Below, piece after piece: positions 18,510 through 28,103 of a stretch of 64,000 bases of DNA. Origin of the DNA: Hyphomicrobiales bacterium (GTDB lineage: Bacteria > Pseudomonadota > Alphaproteobacteria > Rhizobiales > Rhizobiaceae); assembly GCA_900472925.1 (NCBI GenBank), contig UCJU01000005.1, positions 79,270 to 143,269 on the forward strand, given 5' to 3'. The position numbers and the translations under genes were made by a program. The stretch's first letter is position 1. Each line of letters begins with the position of its first letter. Below the pieces are notes generated by a model. The model was given only the letters and a program-made list of their open reading frames with translations, was not told the origin of the DNA and searched no databases.

Positions 18510-20165
18510 ATGACTACAGGTGCAGAGCGCCTTCTACAGGTGCTTTCAGACTCAGGCGTCAAATATATATTTGGCAACCCTGGAACGACAGAAATGCCCA
18601 TCATGCATGCCCTTCGGCAGTTTCCCGAGATGACATATGTTCTTGGGCTTCAAGAAACGGCGGTCGTTGCCATGGCGGACGGATACGCCAAATCGAGTGG
18701 TAGCGCAGCATTCGTCAATCTTCATACGGCGGGTGGCCTCGGGCATGCCATGGGCGCTCTTCTTCATTCTCAAATCGCCAAGACGCCTATGGTCGTCACG
18801 GTTGGCCAGCAGGATACCAGACACAGCTTCAGCGATCCCCTTCTCTATGGCAACGCGGTCGGGATGGCGGCTCCCGTCGTGAAATGGGCACGGGAAGTGC
18901 TCCATCCGCATCAAATTGCGCCTCTTCTCCGGCGAGGGCTGGAAGCGACAATGACGCCGCCTCTTGGCCCCGTATTTCTGTCTCTACCTATTGACGTGCT
19001 GACGGGAGAGACGACTGATCTTGTAGAAAAGCCTTCCACCGTAAACCGAACCGCGGCTGCCGGTGGCTTGAAAGATCTGGCTCTTGCTTTGATGGAGATA
19101 CAGCCGGAACGCCTGGGGATTATTGCGACAGACGAAGTGAATGCCGGTGACGCGATCGCGGAACTTGTCAACGTCGTCGATCTTCTTGGCGCGCGAGTCC
19201 ATGGCCCGTCATGGCCAGGTGGAATGTCATTTCCTGCCTCACACCCCCTATGGAAGGGCAACCTTCCAACGAAGGCTTCGGAAATGCGCTCCGTGCTCTC
19301 CGACCTAGACGCCGTTTTTGTTATCGGCGACAATCCGTTCATATCCTATCTCTACAGCGATGGTCCGGCCCTGCCGCAGCGCTGCCGTCTCTATCAGATC
19401 ACCCATGATGGAAACGAGGCGGGTCGCACGTACCCGACGGAACTTGCATGTGTCGGTAACCTGAAAACATCGCTGCACGCTCTCGGTCTTCTGCTTGTCG
19501 ATGCAAACGGCCATCATGAGCAAGCCCGTGCAGCCCACCGATCGCTTGCTTCGGCCGAGAGAGAAGTGCGATTGTCTTGTCTGGAGGCACAGCTTGAAGA
19601 GCAAAAGCAACGAACGCCGATCAGTCCCTTCGTGGCCGCTGGCGAGGTGTTAAACGCGCTGAACACGGACGTGATCGTCGTCGATGAAGCGCCAGCGACC
19701 ATGCTGCACGTGAGGTCGTTTCTCGAAAAAATCAATGTGCGCCGATACTTGTTCATGCGAAGTGCCATTCTCGGATGGGGTCTTCCAGCCGCCGTGGGAG
19801 CGGCTCTGGGATCGCCCGGCTCGCCTGTCGTTGCCCTCCTGGGAGACGGTTCGGCTCTCTATGCGCCACAGGCTCTGTGGACTGCAGCCAGACTGGGCGT
19901 GCCCGTCACATTCGTCATTATGAACAACGCGGAATACAATATTCTCAAACGATACTCTGTCGCTCAAGGCTATGAGACAGGAGGAAATTCCACGATTGCA
20001 GGCATGGAGCTTGATACGCCATACATAGACTTTCAAGCCCTTGCGACGGCTTTCGGCATCACTGCCCGCCGGGTGTCTCGAGCAGATGAAATTCAGCCGG
20101 CAATCCAAGAGGGCCTGTCATCGGGTCGACCGAACCTGATTGAAATCGTGATTTCGACATCTTGA
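18510..20165 (+). CDS. ThDP-dependent enzyme, benzoylformate decarboxylase-like
   Basis: A 551-residue thiamine diphosphate enzyme. The N-terminal pyrimidine-binding domain has FGNPGTTEMPIM and LGLQE with the cofactor-activating Glu49. NLHTAGGLGHAMGAL places His72 where benzoylformate decarboxylase has its catalytic His70. The C-terminal PP domain has LGDGSALYAPQALWTAA and VIMNNAEYN, the GDG(x)nNN cofactor motif. The overall pattern is closer to benzoylformate decarboxylase than to acetolactate synthase, so it probably decarboxylates an aryl 2-oxo acid to an aldehyde. ATG 18510 is chosen because AGGAG lies just upstream; an upstream ATG at 18477 lacks a site. Confidence 0.82.
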   Translation: MTTGAERLLQVLSDSGVKYIFGNPGTTEMPIMHALRQFPEMTYVLGLQETAVVAMADGYAKSSGSAAFVNLHTAGGLGHAMGALLHSQIAKTPMVVTVGQQDTRHSFSDPLLYGNAVGMAAPVVKWAREVLHPHQIAPLLRRGLEATMTPPLGPVFLSLPIDVLTGETTDLVEKPSTVNRTAAAGGLKDLALALMEIQPERLGIIATDEVNAGDAIAELVNVVDLLGARVHGPSWPGGMSFPASHPLWKGNLPTKASEMRSVLSDLDAVFVIGDNPFISYLYSDGPALPQRCRLYQITHDGNEAGRTYPTELACVGNLKTSLHALGLLLVDANGHHEQARAAHRSLASAEREVRLSCLEAQLEEQKQRTPISPFVAAGEVLNALNTDVIVVDEAPATMLHVRSFLEKINVRRYLFMRSAILGWGLPAAVGAALGSPGSPVVALLGDGSALYAPQALWTAARLGVPVTFVIMNNAEYNILKRYSVAQGYETGGNSTIAGMELDTPYIDFQALATAFGITARRVSRADEIQPAIQEGLSSGRPNLIEIVISTS

Positions 20166-20229
20166 TCGAACCTCATTACCAACCTTCAACCAGTGTTCGA
20201 ACCGGACTGACGATAAAAAGATCGATACC

Positions 20230-21369
20230 ATGATGAAAAATGAAAATGACGCGCCGGATCCGTTTGACGTAATCGTCGTCGGTGCTGGCATTGCCGGGCT
20301 CGCACTGACCCGTGAACTGTATCGGCGCGATATCAAAGTCGTAGCGCTTGAACGCCGTATGGATCTGGTCGACTCCGGACTAGCCATTAATCTTCCCGGC
20401 AACGCTATCGCTGCGCTCAACAGGCTTGGTCTCGGGAATGACCTGAAGCAGGTTGGAAATCCCATTACGCGTCGCGAGTATCGATCTTCCGGCGGACGCC
20501 TGCTCTTCAAAGTAGACGAAGTCGACTTCTGGGGATCTGATAATGCCCCACGCTGCATGCGACGGTCAGACCTAGCCGCGCTGTTGATGAAAGACGTTCC
20601 GGCATATCTGACCCGTTATCAAAGCGCCGTTACATCAGCGACTGCCTCCGGCAACTCCGCGACAGTCACAACATCGGACGGTCAAAGGCTCGAAGCCAGT
20701 TACCTTGTAGGAGCAGATGGCGTTCACTCCATTGTTCGCAAGTTATGTTTTCAAGGGGGTTCAGCCTCATTCTCGCAACTGGCACAAAGGAGCTGGCGGT
20801 TCATCGGCCCTAACCCTGGCGTAGATTGCTGGACCGTGTGGATGGGACAGCACGCGATCGTGTTGCTCATTCCGCTCGGGCCTGATGAAGTTTATGGCTG
20901 GGCGACTGTCACACATGATAAGAGTTCTGCCCAAGATCCCAGGATTTTGCTGCAGCATATGGCCGGCTTCGCTAGCGAACCGCGGCGGGCCGTCGAAGAA
21001 GCACTGTCGACGCCGGATCGACTGTTCACATCACCTTTGCACGAAATCCGCCTTTCGGATTGGAGTTGCAACCGGGCGATCCTCATCGGCGATGCTGCGC
21101 ATGCGACTGCTCCCGTTTGGGCGCAGGGTGCGGCCTTGGCACTGGAAGATAGTATCGTGCTTGCGGATCTCATATCAGGCAATGCCGATCCGCAAAGCCT
21201 GGGAGAACAGTTTACGCGTCAAAGACGCGATCGAGTGCGGCACGTGCAAGCCATGACAGACCGTGCCGCCAAAGTATCTCGGTTGCCAGCACCTGTCCGA
21301 AATCTTCTCATGCCGCTACTCGGACCTTTGAGCTACAAGAACACGTACGGGCCTCTCAGGACGACATAA
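20230..21369 (+). CDS. FAD-dependent aromatic monooxygenase-like protein
   Basis: A 379-residue group A flavin monooxygenase of the UbiH/salicylate hydroxylase type. It shows the GxGxxG dinucleotide fold VVGAGIAGLALTREL at residues 17-31, the VGADGVHSIVRK block (DG motif) and LIGDAAHATAPVWAQGAALALED (GD motif) that contacts FAD ribityl. It would use NAD(P)H and O2 to hydroxylate an aromatic or similar substrate. It lies 64 nt after the benzoylformate decarboxylase-like gene on the same strand and is likely co-transcribed. A bidirectional hairpin follows. Confidence 0.88.
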   Translation: MMKNENDAPDPFDVIVVGAGIAGLALTRELYRRDIKVVALERRMDLVDSGLAINLPGNAIAALNRLGLGNDLKQVGNPITRREYRSSGGRLLFKVDEVDFWGSDNAPRCMRRSDLAALLMKDVPAYLTRYQSAVTSATASGNSATVTTSDGQRLEASYLVGADGVHSIVRKLCFQGGSASFSQLAQRSWRFIGPNPGVDCWTVWMGQHAIVLLIPLGPDEVYGWATVTHDKSSAQDPRILLQHMAGFASEPRRAVEEALSTPDRLFTSPLHEIRLSDWSCNRAILIGDAAHATAPVWAQGAALALEDSIVLADLISGNADPQSLGEQFTRQRRDRVRHVQAMTDRAAKVSRLPAPVRNLLMPLLGPLSYKNTYGPLRTT

Positions 21370-21373
21370 CGCA

Positions 21374-21405
21374 GCAAACGTATCATCCTTCCATGATGCG
21401 TTTGC
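21374..21405. terminator. Bidirectional hairpin terminator between convergent genes
   Basis: GCAAACG (21374-21380) pairs with CGTTTGC (21399-21405), and the inner TATCAT/ATGATG extends the stem to 13 pairs with one G-T, around the loop CCTTCC. It sits between the convergent monooxygenase and antiporter genes and covers the last codons of the antiporter. Confidence 0.6.
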
Positions 21406-22930
21406 TTTCGTCAGAGCCTACAGAAAGCTGTTTCCAGTCAAGGTCTTCTTGCAATTCAAGATATTGCGTTGGGCCGATCTGGTCCGTCTTGTGCAACTCG
21501 GCAAGGTGCTCTCGTTGCGCGATGATCGCAGCTTTGATCATTTTTCGCCGTCTCGACAACGGCGAACCCTCTAGCAAATCTGGCGTTGCTTTCCGGTGCT
21601 CGAGATAAATAGCGCGAATGGCTTCTGCCTCTGGCCCCTTTTCATTCTCCAAGCGACGGAATGCCGCTTCCGCCAGCGACCTTCGGGCAGTTTCGAGTTC
21701 CTCTCGGGCCTCCTTCTCCCTGCCAAGCTTAAGAAGGGAAATCATCGGTGCCAAGGTTGCGCCCTGAATGACAAGTGTTGAGAGGACCACAGCGAAGGCT
21801 GTGAGCACCAGCAAATCACGCTCGGGAAAATCTGCCGGTAGCGCAAATGCAGTCGCCAGCGTGACCAGTCCACGCATGCCCGACCAGCCGACCAATAGGG
21901 TTTCGCCTGCCGTAAACGGTGCCGAACGCTTCCCCTGCCGGTTAGGGAAGGCAGAAGCAGCATGCAGCAGGAAGGCGATAGCAAGACGCGTTACGATAAC
22001 GGCGGCAACAACGACTGCGGCAAAATACACGGCGCGTTCCAGTTGCTCGGATGGCATTGCCTGGACGATGCGGCGAGCCTGCAGGCCCATCAAAAGAAAA
22101 GCGACCACATTCAAAAGAAAGACGACTGTCGTCCAGACTGCGAAGGAATGAACGCGCATGCGCGGCGAGTTATCGACCTTCTCAAGCGCGGCAATCGTCA
22201 TGGCGCTCGCCACCGTTGCCAGAACGGCAGACAGATGTAGATGCTCGGCAATGAGCCAGGTCGAGAAGGCATAAACAAACTGTAACAGAGTGCCGCCCAC
22301 AGTGTTCTCCGTCAGTGGCCTGAGCCGGGATACCAGAAGCCCGAAGACGATGCCGAAGACAATTCCGCCCGGCACCGCCAGACCAAGTTGAACCGCGACT
22401 GCGCCATTTATCCCTCCCTGTGCTTGCATCGTCAGCGCCGCGCCAAAGAGCAAGAGAGCCGTCGCATCATTGAAAAGGCTTTCGCCTTTCAGGAGCGTGT
22501 CGACGCGTCTAGACACCGGAAGGCTGGAAAGAACCGCCGTTGCTGCCGCTGCATCCGGCGGAGCGACGATGGCACCCAGCGTGAATGCCACCGCCAATGG
22601 AAGACCGGCCATTTCAACGCCGACCAACGTTACGACGCAGGTGGTAATGAGAACAGCGAAGATCGCGTAGAAGATCAGCGGTAGCAGCATTCGGCGCGCC
22701 GCGCCCACGGGAAAATCATAGGCTGAATCGATCAAGACAGGCGCGATGAAGAGAGCCAGTGCCGTGGGCGGGTCGATGGGGATCGTAGGCGCTCCGGGCA
22801 GGAGAGCCACAGCCACACCGGCAGCGGCGAGAATGCCGGGATAAGGCAAGTGCATTCGCCGCGTGACTTGAAGAAGCAACATAGCAATCGCCAGCAATGC
22901 AATAATGGTCTCAAAGAAAGTCATCGCCAT
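21383..22930 (-). CDS. Na+/H+ antiporter, CPA1 (NhaP) family
   Basis: A 515-residue inner-membrane cation/proton antiporter. About twelve hydrophobic segments span residues 5-415. Conserved features are the AFTLGAIVAPPDAAAATAVL segment with the transport Asp and the ESLFNDATALLLF segment (ND motif), plus GWSGMRGLVTLATAFALP, all typical of CPA1 members. A charged cytoplasmic tail of about 100 residues (REKEAREELETARRSL onward) follows, as in bacterial NhaP-like antiporters. It exports Na+ or K+ in exchange for protons. It is a single gene, divergent from the amine oxidase with about 87 nt between starts, and appears unrelated to the flanking catabolic genes. Confidence 0.92.
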   Translation of the reverse strand: MAMTFFETIIALLAIAMLLLQVTRRMHLPYPGILAAAGVAVALLPGAPTIPIDPPTALALFIAPVLIDSAYDFPVGAARRMLLPLIFYAIFAVLITTCVVTLVGVEMAGLPLAVAFTLGAIVAPPDAAAATAVLSSLPVSRRVDTLLKGESLFNDATALLLFGAALTMQAQGGINGAVAVQLGLAVPGGIVFGIVFGLLVSRLRPLTENTVGGTLLQFVYAFSTWLIAEHLHLSAVLATVASAMTIAALEKVDNSPRMRVHSFAVWTTVVFLLNVVAFLLMGLQARRIVQAMPSEQLERAVYFAAVVVAAVIVTRLAIAFLLHAASAFPNRQGKRSAPFTAGETLLVGWSGMRGLVTLATAFALPADFPERDLLVLTAFAVVLSTLVIQGATLAPMISLLKLGREKEAREELETARRSLAEAAFRRLENEKGPEAEAIRAIYLEHRKATPDLLEGSPLSRRRKMIKAAIIAQREHLAELHKTDQIGPTQYLELQEDLDWKQLSVGSDESKRIMEG

Positions 22931-23017
22931 GACACTCCAATGCTTTCGAGCGCGTTGAAAGAGCTAGATGCTGCATGTAAAGGTGTTTAACATGAAGGAT
23001 AAGCGTGAGAAATAATC

Positions 23018-24253
23018 ATGGCGCTGGATTATGACGTTGCTGTTATCGGTGCGGGAGCGGCCGGTATCGCAGCGGCTCGAAAACTGACGAGCGCCGGACG
23101 TTCTGTCGTTATTCTCGAAGCCAGCAATCGCATTGGTGGGCGCGCATGGACGATCGGCCTGTGCGGAATGCCGCTGGATCTCGGTTGTGGCTGGCTCCAT
23201 TCCGCGAAACGCAATCCGTTTTCACAGCTCGGTCGCGAGGCAGGATTTTCCATCGAACGCACGATATCCGCCTGGCAGAGCCAATGGCACGAACTTGGCT
23301 TCTCCAAGGCTGAACGATCTGCCGCGCGATCAGTGTGGGAAGCGTTCAATGAGCGGATCAGACGCGATCCCCCTGAGACGGACCGGGCTTCGGATGCACT
23401 CGATCCTGACGGCGAGTGGAACCAATATTGCCAGTCGCTCAGCGCTTATCTCAACGGCGCGCCTTTAGAGCAACTCTCGATCCGCGATTTTCTCGCTTAT
23501 GACGACGCAGCCACTGATGATAACTGGCGTGTGAAGGAAGGATATGGGAGCCTGATTACAAGCTGCCTCCCAACGGATGCCGCCGTGCAATTGTCGACGC
23601 CAGTTCGACGCGTGGCGCTGACTGGGGACGGTGTGCGTGTCGAGACAGATCGCAACGCGTTGTTGGCAAGCGCGGTGATTGTCACGGCATCCACCAATGT
23701 GCTCGCGCGAGGGATGATCTCATTTGATCGAGAAGTGGATGACCATTTGCAGGCGGCGACCCAATTGCCGCTTGGGCTTGCAGACAAATTGTTCATCAGG
23801 CTTGAGGGTCACCATGGTCTGGAACCGGAGACACATCTGCTGGGCAACCCTCGCGACTCGTCAACTGGCAGCTATTATATCAGGCCAATGGGTCGACAGC
23901 TGATTGAAGGCTTTTATGGGGGCGAAGGCGCTGCGCGTCTGGAGACCGCAGGTCTCATGGATGCTTTTGCATTCGCATCAGACGAGCTTGCATCGCTCAT
24001 CGGAAATCGCATCAGATCTCATTTGAAGCCTTTGATCGCCTCCACCTGGTGCGCGATGGACTGGATACACGGCTCCTACAGCCATGCAGTTCCCGGTGCC
24101 TCGCAAGCGCGTATTTTACTTGCGCAACCAGTGGAAGACCGGTTGTTTTTCGCCGGCGAAGCGACACATCCTCAGGACTTCTCCACGGCTCATGGTGCGT
24201 GGGACAGTGGACTGCGTGCCGCCGGTGAGGTTCTTGCGGTCATGACATCTTAG
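23018..24253 (+). CDS. Flavin amine oxidase family protein
   Basis: A 411-residue FAD-dependent amine oxidase-fold enzyme. The Rossmann motif VIGAGAAGIAAARKL (residues 9-23) is followed by the diagnostic LEASNRIGGRAWT block, and the C-terminal FAD motif reads FFAGEATHPQDFSTAHGAWDSGLRAA. The family oxidises primary or polyamines to aldehydes with H2O2 release, or acts as L-amino acid or carotenoid oxidoreductases. An aldehyde product would suit the neighbouring molybdenum hydroxylases, but that link is inference. No signal peptide is evident. It is followed 31 nt later by an AraC regulator, its likely controller. Confidence 0.88.
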   Translation: MALDYDVAVIGAGAAGIAAARKLTSAGRSVVILEASNRIGGRAWTIGLCGMPLDLGCGWLHSAKRNPFSQLGREAGFSIERTISAWQSQWHELGFSKAERSAARSVWEAFNERIRRDPPETDRASDALDPDGEWNQYCQSLSAYLNGAPLEQLSIRDFLAYDDAATDDNWRVKEGYGSLITSCLPTDAAVQLSTPVRRVALTGDGVRVETDRNALLASAVIVTASTNVLARGMISFDREVDDHLQAATQLPLGLADKLFIRLEGHHGLEPETHLLGNPRDSSTGSYYIRPMGRQLIEGFYGGEGAARLETAGLMDAFAFASDELASLIGNRIRSHLKPLIASTWCAMDWIHGSYSHAVPGASQARILLAQPVEDRLFFAGEATHPQDFSTAHGAWDSGLRAAGEVLAVMTS

Positions 24254-24284
24254 CAAATAAAGGGCAAACGGCAGTATTTTGGTA

Positions 24285-25169
24285 ATGACAGACAGGCAAC
24301 AGATCGAAGCAATCATTAAACGACATGCTCCATGCGACGGCACGTTCGAAACCAAGCTGCCGGGTCTGAGGCTGATACGCTGTTCCACGCCGACGCTTCC
24401 AATGCCTGTCATTTATGAACCGGCACTTTGCCTCGTCGCACAGGGACGAAAGCGGGCAACACTTGGAACAAGAAGCTTCGTCTATGACAGCGCCAATTAT
24501 CTTATCGCTTCGGTCGATCTTCCAGTCATGGGAGCGGTTATAGAGGCTTCTCCGGAAAAACCTTATCTTTCAATGCAGCTTGACCTCGATACCGCTGAAC
24601 TGGCTGACCTGACGGTTCGGTATCCTTCGAACGAGCGACCGTCAGGACGCAACCCGGCAGGACTTCTGCTCAATGAGGTTGATCCAGGCATCATTGATGC
24701 CGCAACGCGTCTTTTGAAGTTACTAGACACTCCTCAGGACATTGACGCCCTTGCACCGCTGGCAAAACGCGAAATTCTCTATCGGCTTATCACAGGCGCT
24801 TCAGGTCATGACGTGCGCCGGATCGCGCATGCGGGCACGCATCTTACGCAGATAGCGAGAGCGATCCTGTGGATCCGCGAACACTACCGGGAGCAATGTC
24901 CGGTGGAAACCGCCGCTGAAGTCGCCGGGATGAGTCGCTCGACCTTTTATACCCACTTTAAAGCGATCACCAATATGAGCCCACTGGAATTCAGAACCCA
25001 GTTGCGGCTCCAGGAAGCGCGCCGACTTATGCTCAGTGACGGGCTCGACGCAGCGACTGCTGGATTTCAGGTTGGTTATGGCAGCCCATCGCAATTCTCC
25101 AGAGAATATACGAGGGTCTTCGGCACGCCGCCCGCAACACACATCAATAGTCTGCGGCAGTTGCCTTAA
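24285..25169 (+). CDS. AraC-family regulator with AraC_N-type sensor domain
   Basis: A regulator of about 294 residues. The N-terminal cupin-like domain has YEPALCLVAQGRKRATLG, typical of the AraC_N (PF06719-type) group, and the C-terminal domain has two helix-turn-helices: ETAAEVAGMSRSTFYTHFK and AGFQVGYGSPSQFSREYTRVFG, with MSPLEFRTQLRLQEARRLM between. ATG 24285 is preferred over a TTG two codons upstream. It lies directly downstream of the amine oxidase gene and converges with a LysR gene. Related regulators in this group often control alcohol or aldehyde metabolism genes. Confidence 0.9.
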   Translation: MTDRQQIEAIIKRHAPCDGTFETKLPGLRLIRCSTPTLPMPVIYEPALCLVAQGRKRATLGTRSFVYDSANYLIASVDLPVMGAVIEASPEKPYLSMQLDLDTAELADLTVRYPSNERPSGRNPAGLLLNEVDPGIIDAATRLLKLLDTPQDIDALAPLAKREILYRLITGASGHDVRRIAHAGTHLTQIARAILWIREHYREQCPVETAAEVAGMSRSTFYTHFKAITNMSPLEFRTQLRLQEARRLMLSDGLDAATAGFQVGYGSPSQFSREYTRVFGTPPATHINSLRQLP

Positions 25170-25177
25170 CCCCAGTT

Positions 25178-26161
25178 TTACAAATCCTCTGGAACACTGA
25201 GCGACGCAGCGGCATCGTGACCTATCATATCTGCCGCAATGAATGGATTGGCGGATGGTCTGGATGCTGGCCGTCCAAGAAGTTGGTAACGCTGAAACGA
25301 CTTCACGAAATGGTCGAATGCGGCTCGGATGCGGCCAACCTTCAGAAGATTCTCGTGTGCGACGATCCAGACGTCAAGTTTGTGAATATCGACATCCGGC
25401 AATATTCTGATCAAGTTGGAATCCGTTTCTCCCAGAGGCGTCTGCAGCACTCCAATTCCGATCCCCTGTCTAAGTGCGGCGACTTGCGCGGGATGGCTGT
25501 CGCTCTTGAAGACGAAGTTGCTGGAGGTTGACGTCAGACCAAGAGACACCGCGAGAGCCCAATCTGCGCGGTTTCGGTCTGGACCGATAAGGTCGTGATC
25601 TCCAAGTTCCATAAGGTTCTTTGGCACGCCGTGTCTGTGGACATAAGACGTGGATGCGTAGAGCCCAAGAGGAATATTCGCCGCCTTACGTGCAACCAGA
25701 GCGCCTTGCGTTGGAGTATAGGTGCGAATTGCGAGATCAACTTCTCGTGTCAACAAATCGGCAGACACGTCGCTCAGTACCAGCTCGATCCGGAGATCTG
25801 GATGTTCGATCCTTAGATCAGCGAGCATCTTCGGAAGCACTTCAGTACCCATGATTTCCGGTACGCTCATCCGGACGACGCCGGAAACCCCGCCGCTCGA
25901 AGCTGCCTCCCGACGGAAGGAGTGAGACGCATGGGCCATCGCCGTGACCGGTCTTCTAAGGCTTTCTGCCAGTTCCGTGGGGATTAGGCCCGTCGTAGAG
26001 CGAACAAACAAGACCGCACCAAGAGCGCTCTCCAGCACCTCTATTCTGGACCGAACCGTTGGATGAGAAACCGCCAGTTTACGCGCGGCCGCTGCAAAGC
26101 TGCCAGCCTCCAGAACAGCCAGAAAAACGCGTTGATCATCCCAGGAAATTTCATCGCTCAT
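25178..26161 (-). CDS. LysR-family transcriptional regulator
   Basis: A 327-residue LysR protein. The helix-turn-helix region reads VFLAVLEAGSFAAAARKLAVS then PTVRSRIEVLESALGAVLF, and the effector domain starts near SGVVRMSVPEIMG. ATG 26161 (MSDEISWDDQ) gives a normal-length N-terminus; an upstream start would add 33 residues without LysR similarity. The C-terminus is about 30 residues longer than usual. It is divergent from module C with about 320 nt between them and is the best candidate regulator for that operon. Confidence 0.9.
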   Translation of the reverse strand: MSDEISWDDQRVFLAVLEAGSFAAAARKLAVSHPTVRSRIEVLESALGAVLFVRSTTGLIPTELAESLRRPVTAMAHASHSFRREAASSGGVSGVVRMSVPEIMGTEVLPKMLADLRIEHPDLRIELVLSDVSADLLTREVDLAIRTYTPTQGALVARKAANIPLGLYASTSYVHRHGVPKNLMELGDHDLIGPDRNRADWALAVSLGLTSTSSNFVFKSDSHPAQVAALRQGIGIGVLQTPLGETDSNLIRILPDVDIHKLDVWIVAHENLLKVGRIRAAFDHFVKSFQRYQLLGRPASRPSANPFIAADMIGHDAAASLSVPEDL

Positions 26162-26481
26162 AAAGTTTTCTACAGCTCCTGAAGGAAAAACGGAATTCTC
26201 ATCCGCCCCGGTATCTTTAGATTTTTGCTGTGATCCACACACAGCATCACGGTTTGCCACCTACGCCACCGACCTGGTCCGTGAAAGTCATCGTTGGAAA
26301 TTTCGGAGGATTCGCCAAGTTTCCCGGACAATCATTTTATCGATCGGCTCGGGGTGGTGACTACTGTTGATTGCGGGAAGGTGAACATTGCAAGCACTAA
26401 CCAAAAGTTGTGCTTGATGCATATGCAACATTTTAGTTGGCCGGCTTAAATCGCCGGATGCAATCATGAAGGGAGATACAT
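26162..26481. other. Divergent control region of LysR gene and module C
   Basis: This stretch of about 320 bases separates the divergent LysR and module C genes and should hold both promoters and the LysR binding site. No single operator could be fixed by eye. GAAGGGAGA upstream of 26482 serves as the module C ribosome site. Confidence 0.4.
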
Positions 26482-27129
26482 GTGACAGATACTGAGGACC
26501 AGGCACCCGGCCTTACTCGTCGGCAATTTCATCAAGTTGTCGGGACAGGCGTGGCGGCAACATGGATGACGTTTGTCACCCCCTTGGAGTCGGACGCTGC
26601 ACAACCGGCATCAAAAACCCGGAATTTGGTGAGCCTGACTGTCAACGGTCAGAAGCATGATCTCCAGCTTGATCCTCGTACAACGCTTCTCGATATGCTT
26701 CGAGAGCACCTCGCATTGACCGGGACAAAGAAGGGTTGCGATCATGGCCAGTGTGGCGCCTGCACAGCGATTGTGGATGGTCGGCGCATCAATTCGTGCC
26801 TGAGCCTGGCAGCTATGCACGACGGCAGTGAGATAGTCACGATTGAAGGCCTGGCATCGGCAGACAGTCTGCATCCAATGCAGAGCGCATTCATCGAGCA
26901 TGATGGCTTCCAGTGCGGCTACTGTACGCCCGGCCAGATATTGTCAGCCGTTGGAGTGCTCAACGAACTGGCTGCCGGTTTCCCCAGCGCGGTCACGGCG
27001 GATCTGAATGCCGCACCCGATGGAAGCGCGATGGAAATCCGTGAGCGGATGAGCGGCAATATCTGTCGTTGCGCGGCTTACCCCAACATCATTGCGGCAA
27101 TTCTCGATGCAAAAGGAACACGCGCATGA
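26482..27129 (+). CDS. 2Fe-2S subunit of periplasmic aldehyde oxidoreductase, Tat-exported, module C
   Basis: A 215-residue PaoA-like subunit with a twin-arginine leader ([19 protein letters not shown], about residues 11-29). Cluster I ligands are in [14 protein letters not shown] and NSCLS, and cluster II in CGYC and ICRCA. GTG 26482 is the start, with a GGGAGA ribosome site. It shares with the module A homologue the HPMQ(A/S)AF-(V/I)-(K/E)HDG and [23 protein letters not shown] segments, so modules A and C appear closer to each other than to B. The complex should be periplasmic. Confidence 0.93.
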   Translation: MTDTEDQAPGLTRRQFHQVVGTGVAATWMTFVTPLESDAAQPASKTRNLVSLTVNGQKHDLQLDPRTTLLDMLREHLALTGTKKGCDHGQCGACTAIVDGRRINSCLSLAAMHDGSEIVTIEGLASADSLHPMQSAFIEHDGFQCGYCTPGQILSAVGVLNELAAGFPSAVTADLNAAPDGSAMEIRERMSGNICRCAAYPNIIAAILDAKGTRA

Positions 27130-28103
27130 GGGACTTCATCTATCACCGTGCCCGTTCAATCGATGATGCCATGTCTCTTCTAGGCACAAATCCAGACGCA
27201 AAATTGCTGGCTGGCGGCACAAATTTGCTAGACCTCATGAAGCTTCAGATCGAAACGCCACCCCACCTCATTGACGTCAATCACCTTGGTCTGGACGGAA
27301 TTGAGGTCACCGAGGCTGGTGGACTCTGGATCGGTGCGACAGTCCGTAATGCCGACCTTGCCTCTCATCCCGCTGTACGGAGTGATTACGGTGTCCTGAC
27401 GCGGGCACTGGTTTCAGGGGCCTCGGGCCAACTGCGCAATCGAGCGACGACAGCAGGTAATTTGATGCAGCGTACACGCTGTCCCTATTTCTACGGCACG
27501 ACCATGGCCTGCAACAAGAGAGAACCCGGCTCAGGATGTGATGCGATCAACGGACTGTCAGCCAACCTTGCCATTCTCGGCACGAGTGCATCATGCATCG
27601 CAACGCACCCCTCGGACATGGCCGTTGCCTTGCGCGCGCTGGATGCGTCAGTCGTCGTGACGGGACCAGACGGCGAACGCAAAATTGCGATCAGCGAGTT
27701 TCACAGACTGCCCGATGAGACACCACATATTGAGACAAATCTGAAGGCCAGGGAGATCATAACCAAAGTCGAGCTTCCCGCCCCCATCGGCGGCAAACAC
27801 GTCTATCGCAAGGTACGCGAGCGAGCCAGTTACGCATTTGCGACCGTATCCGTCGCACTGATCGCGCAGATCAACGGCAAAGAAGTTGCCATCGAACGCC
27901 TGGCATTCGGCGGCCTGGCTGCAAAGCCATGGCGTGTAGAAGCCGCCGAAAACCAAGGGTTCGGCCGCCCTGAAGATGTCGCCCGGGACGCCGCGTCCGC
28001 GGCTCTCGAAGGGGCAAATCCAACGGAGCATAACAGATACAAGATTGAGCTGGCGCAGCGTGCTCTGCACTCCGCCTTGATTGATGCACAGGAGCAGAAA
28101 TAA
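27126..28103 (+). CDS. FAD subunit with extra 4Fe-4S site, module C
   Basis: A 325-residue PaoB-like subunit. ATG 27126 overlaps the stop of the 2Fe-2S gene by 4 nt. FAD motifs [13 protein letters not shown] and [12 protein letters not shown] are present, with TAGN in place of the usual VGGN. Cys119, Cys129, Cys138 and Cys157 provide the additional 4Fe-4S site, at the same positions as in module A. It links the 2Fe-2S centres to the external electron acceptor. Confidence 0.92.
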   Translation: MRDFIYHRARSIDDAMSLLGTNPDAKLLAGGTNLLDLMKLQIETPPHLIDVNHLGLDGIEVTEAGGLWIGATVRNADLASHPAVRSDYGVLTRALVSGASGQLRNRATTAGNLMQRTRCPYFYGTTMACNKREPGSGCDAINGLSANLAILGTSASCIATHPSDMAVALRALDASVVVTGPDGERKIAISEFHRLPDETPHIETNLKAREIITKVELPAPIGGKHVYRKVRERASYAFATVSVALIAQINGKEVAIERLAFGGLAAKPWRVEAAENQGFGRPEDVARDAASAALEGANPTEHNRYKIELAQRALHSALIDAQEQK

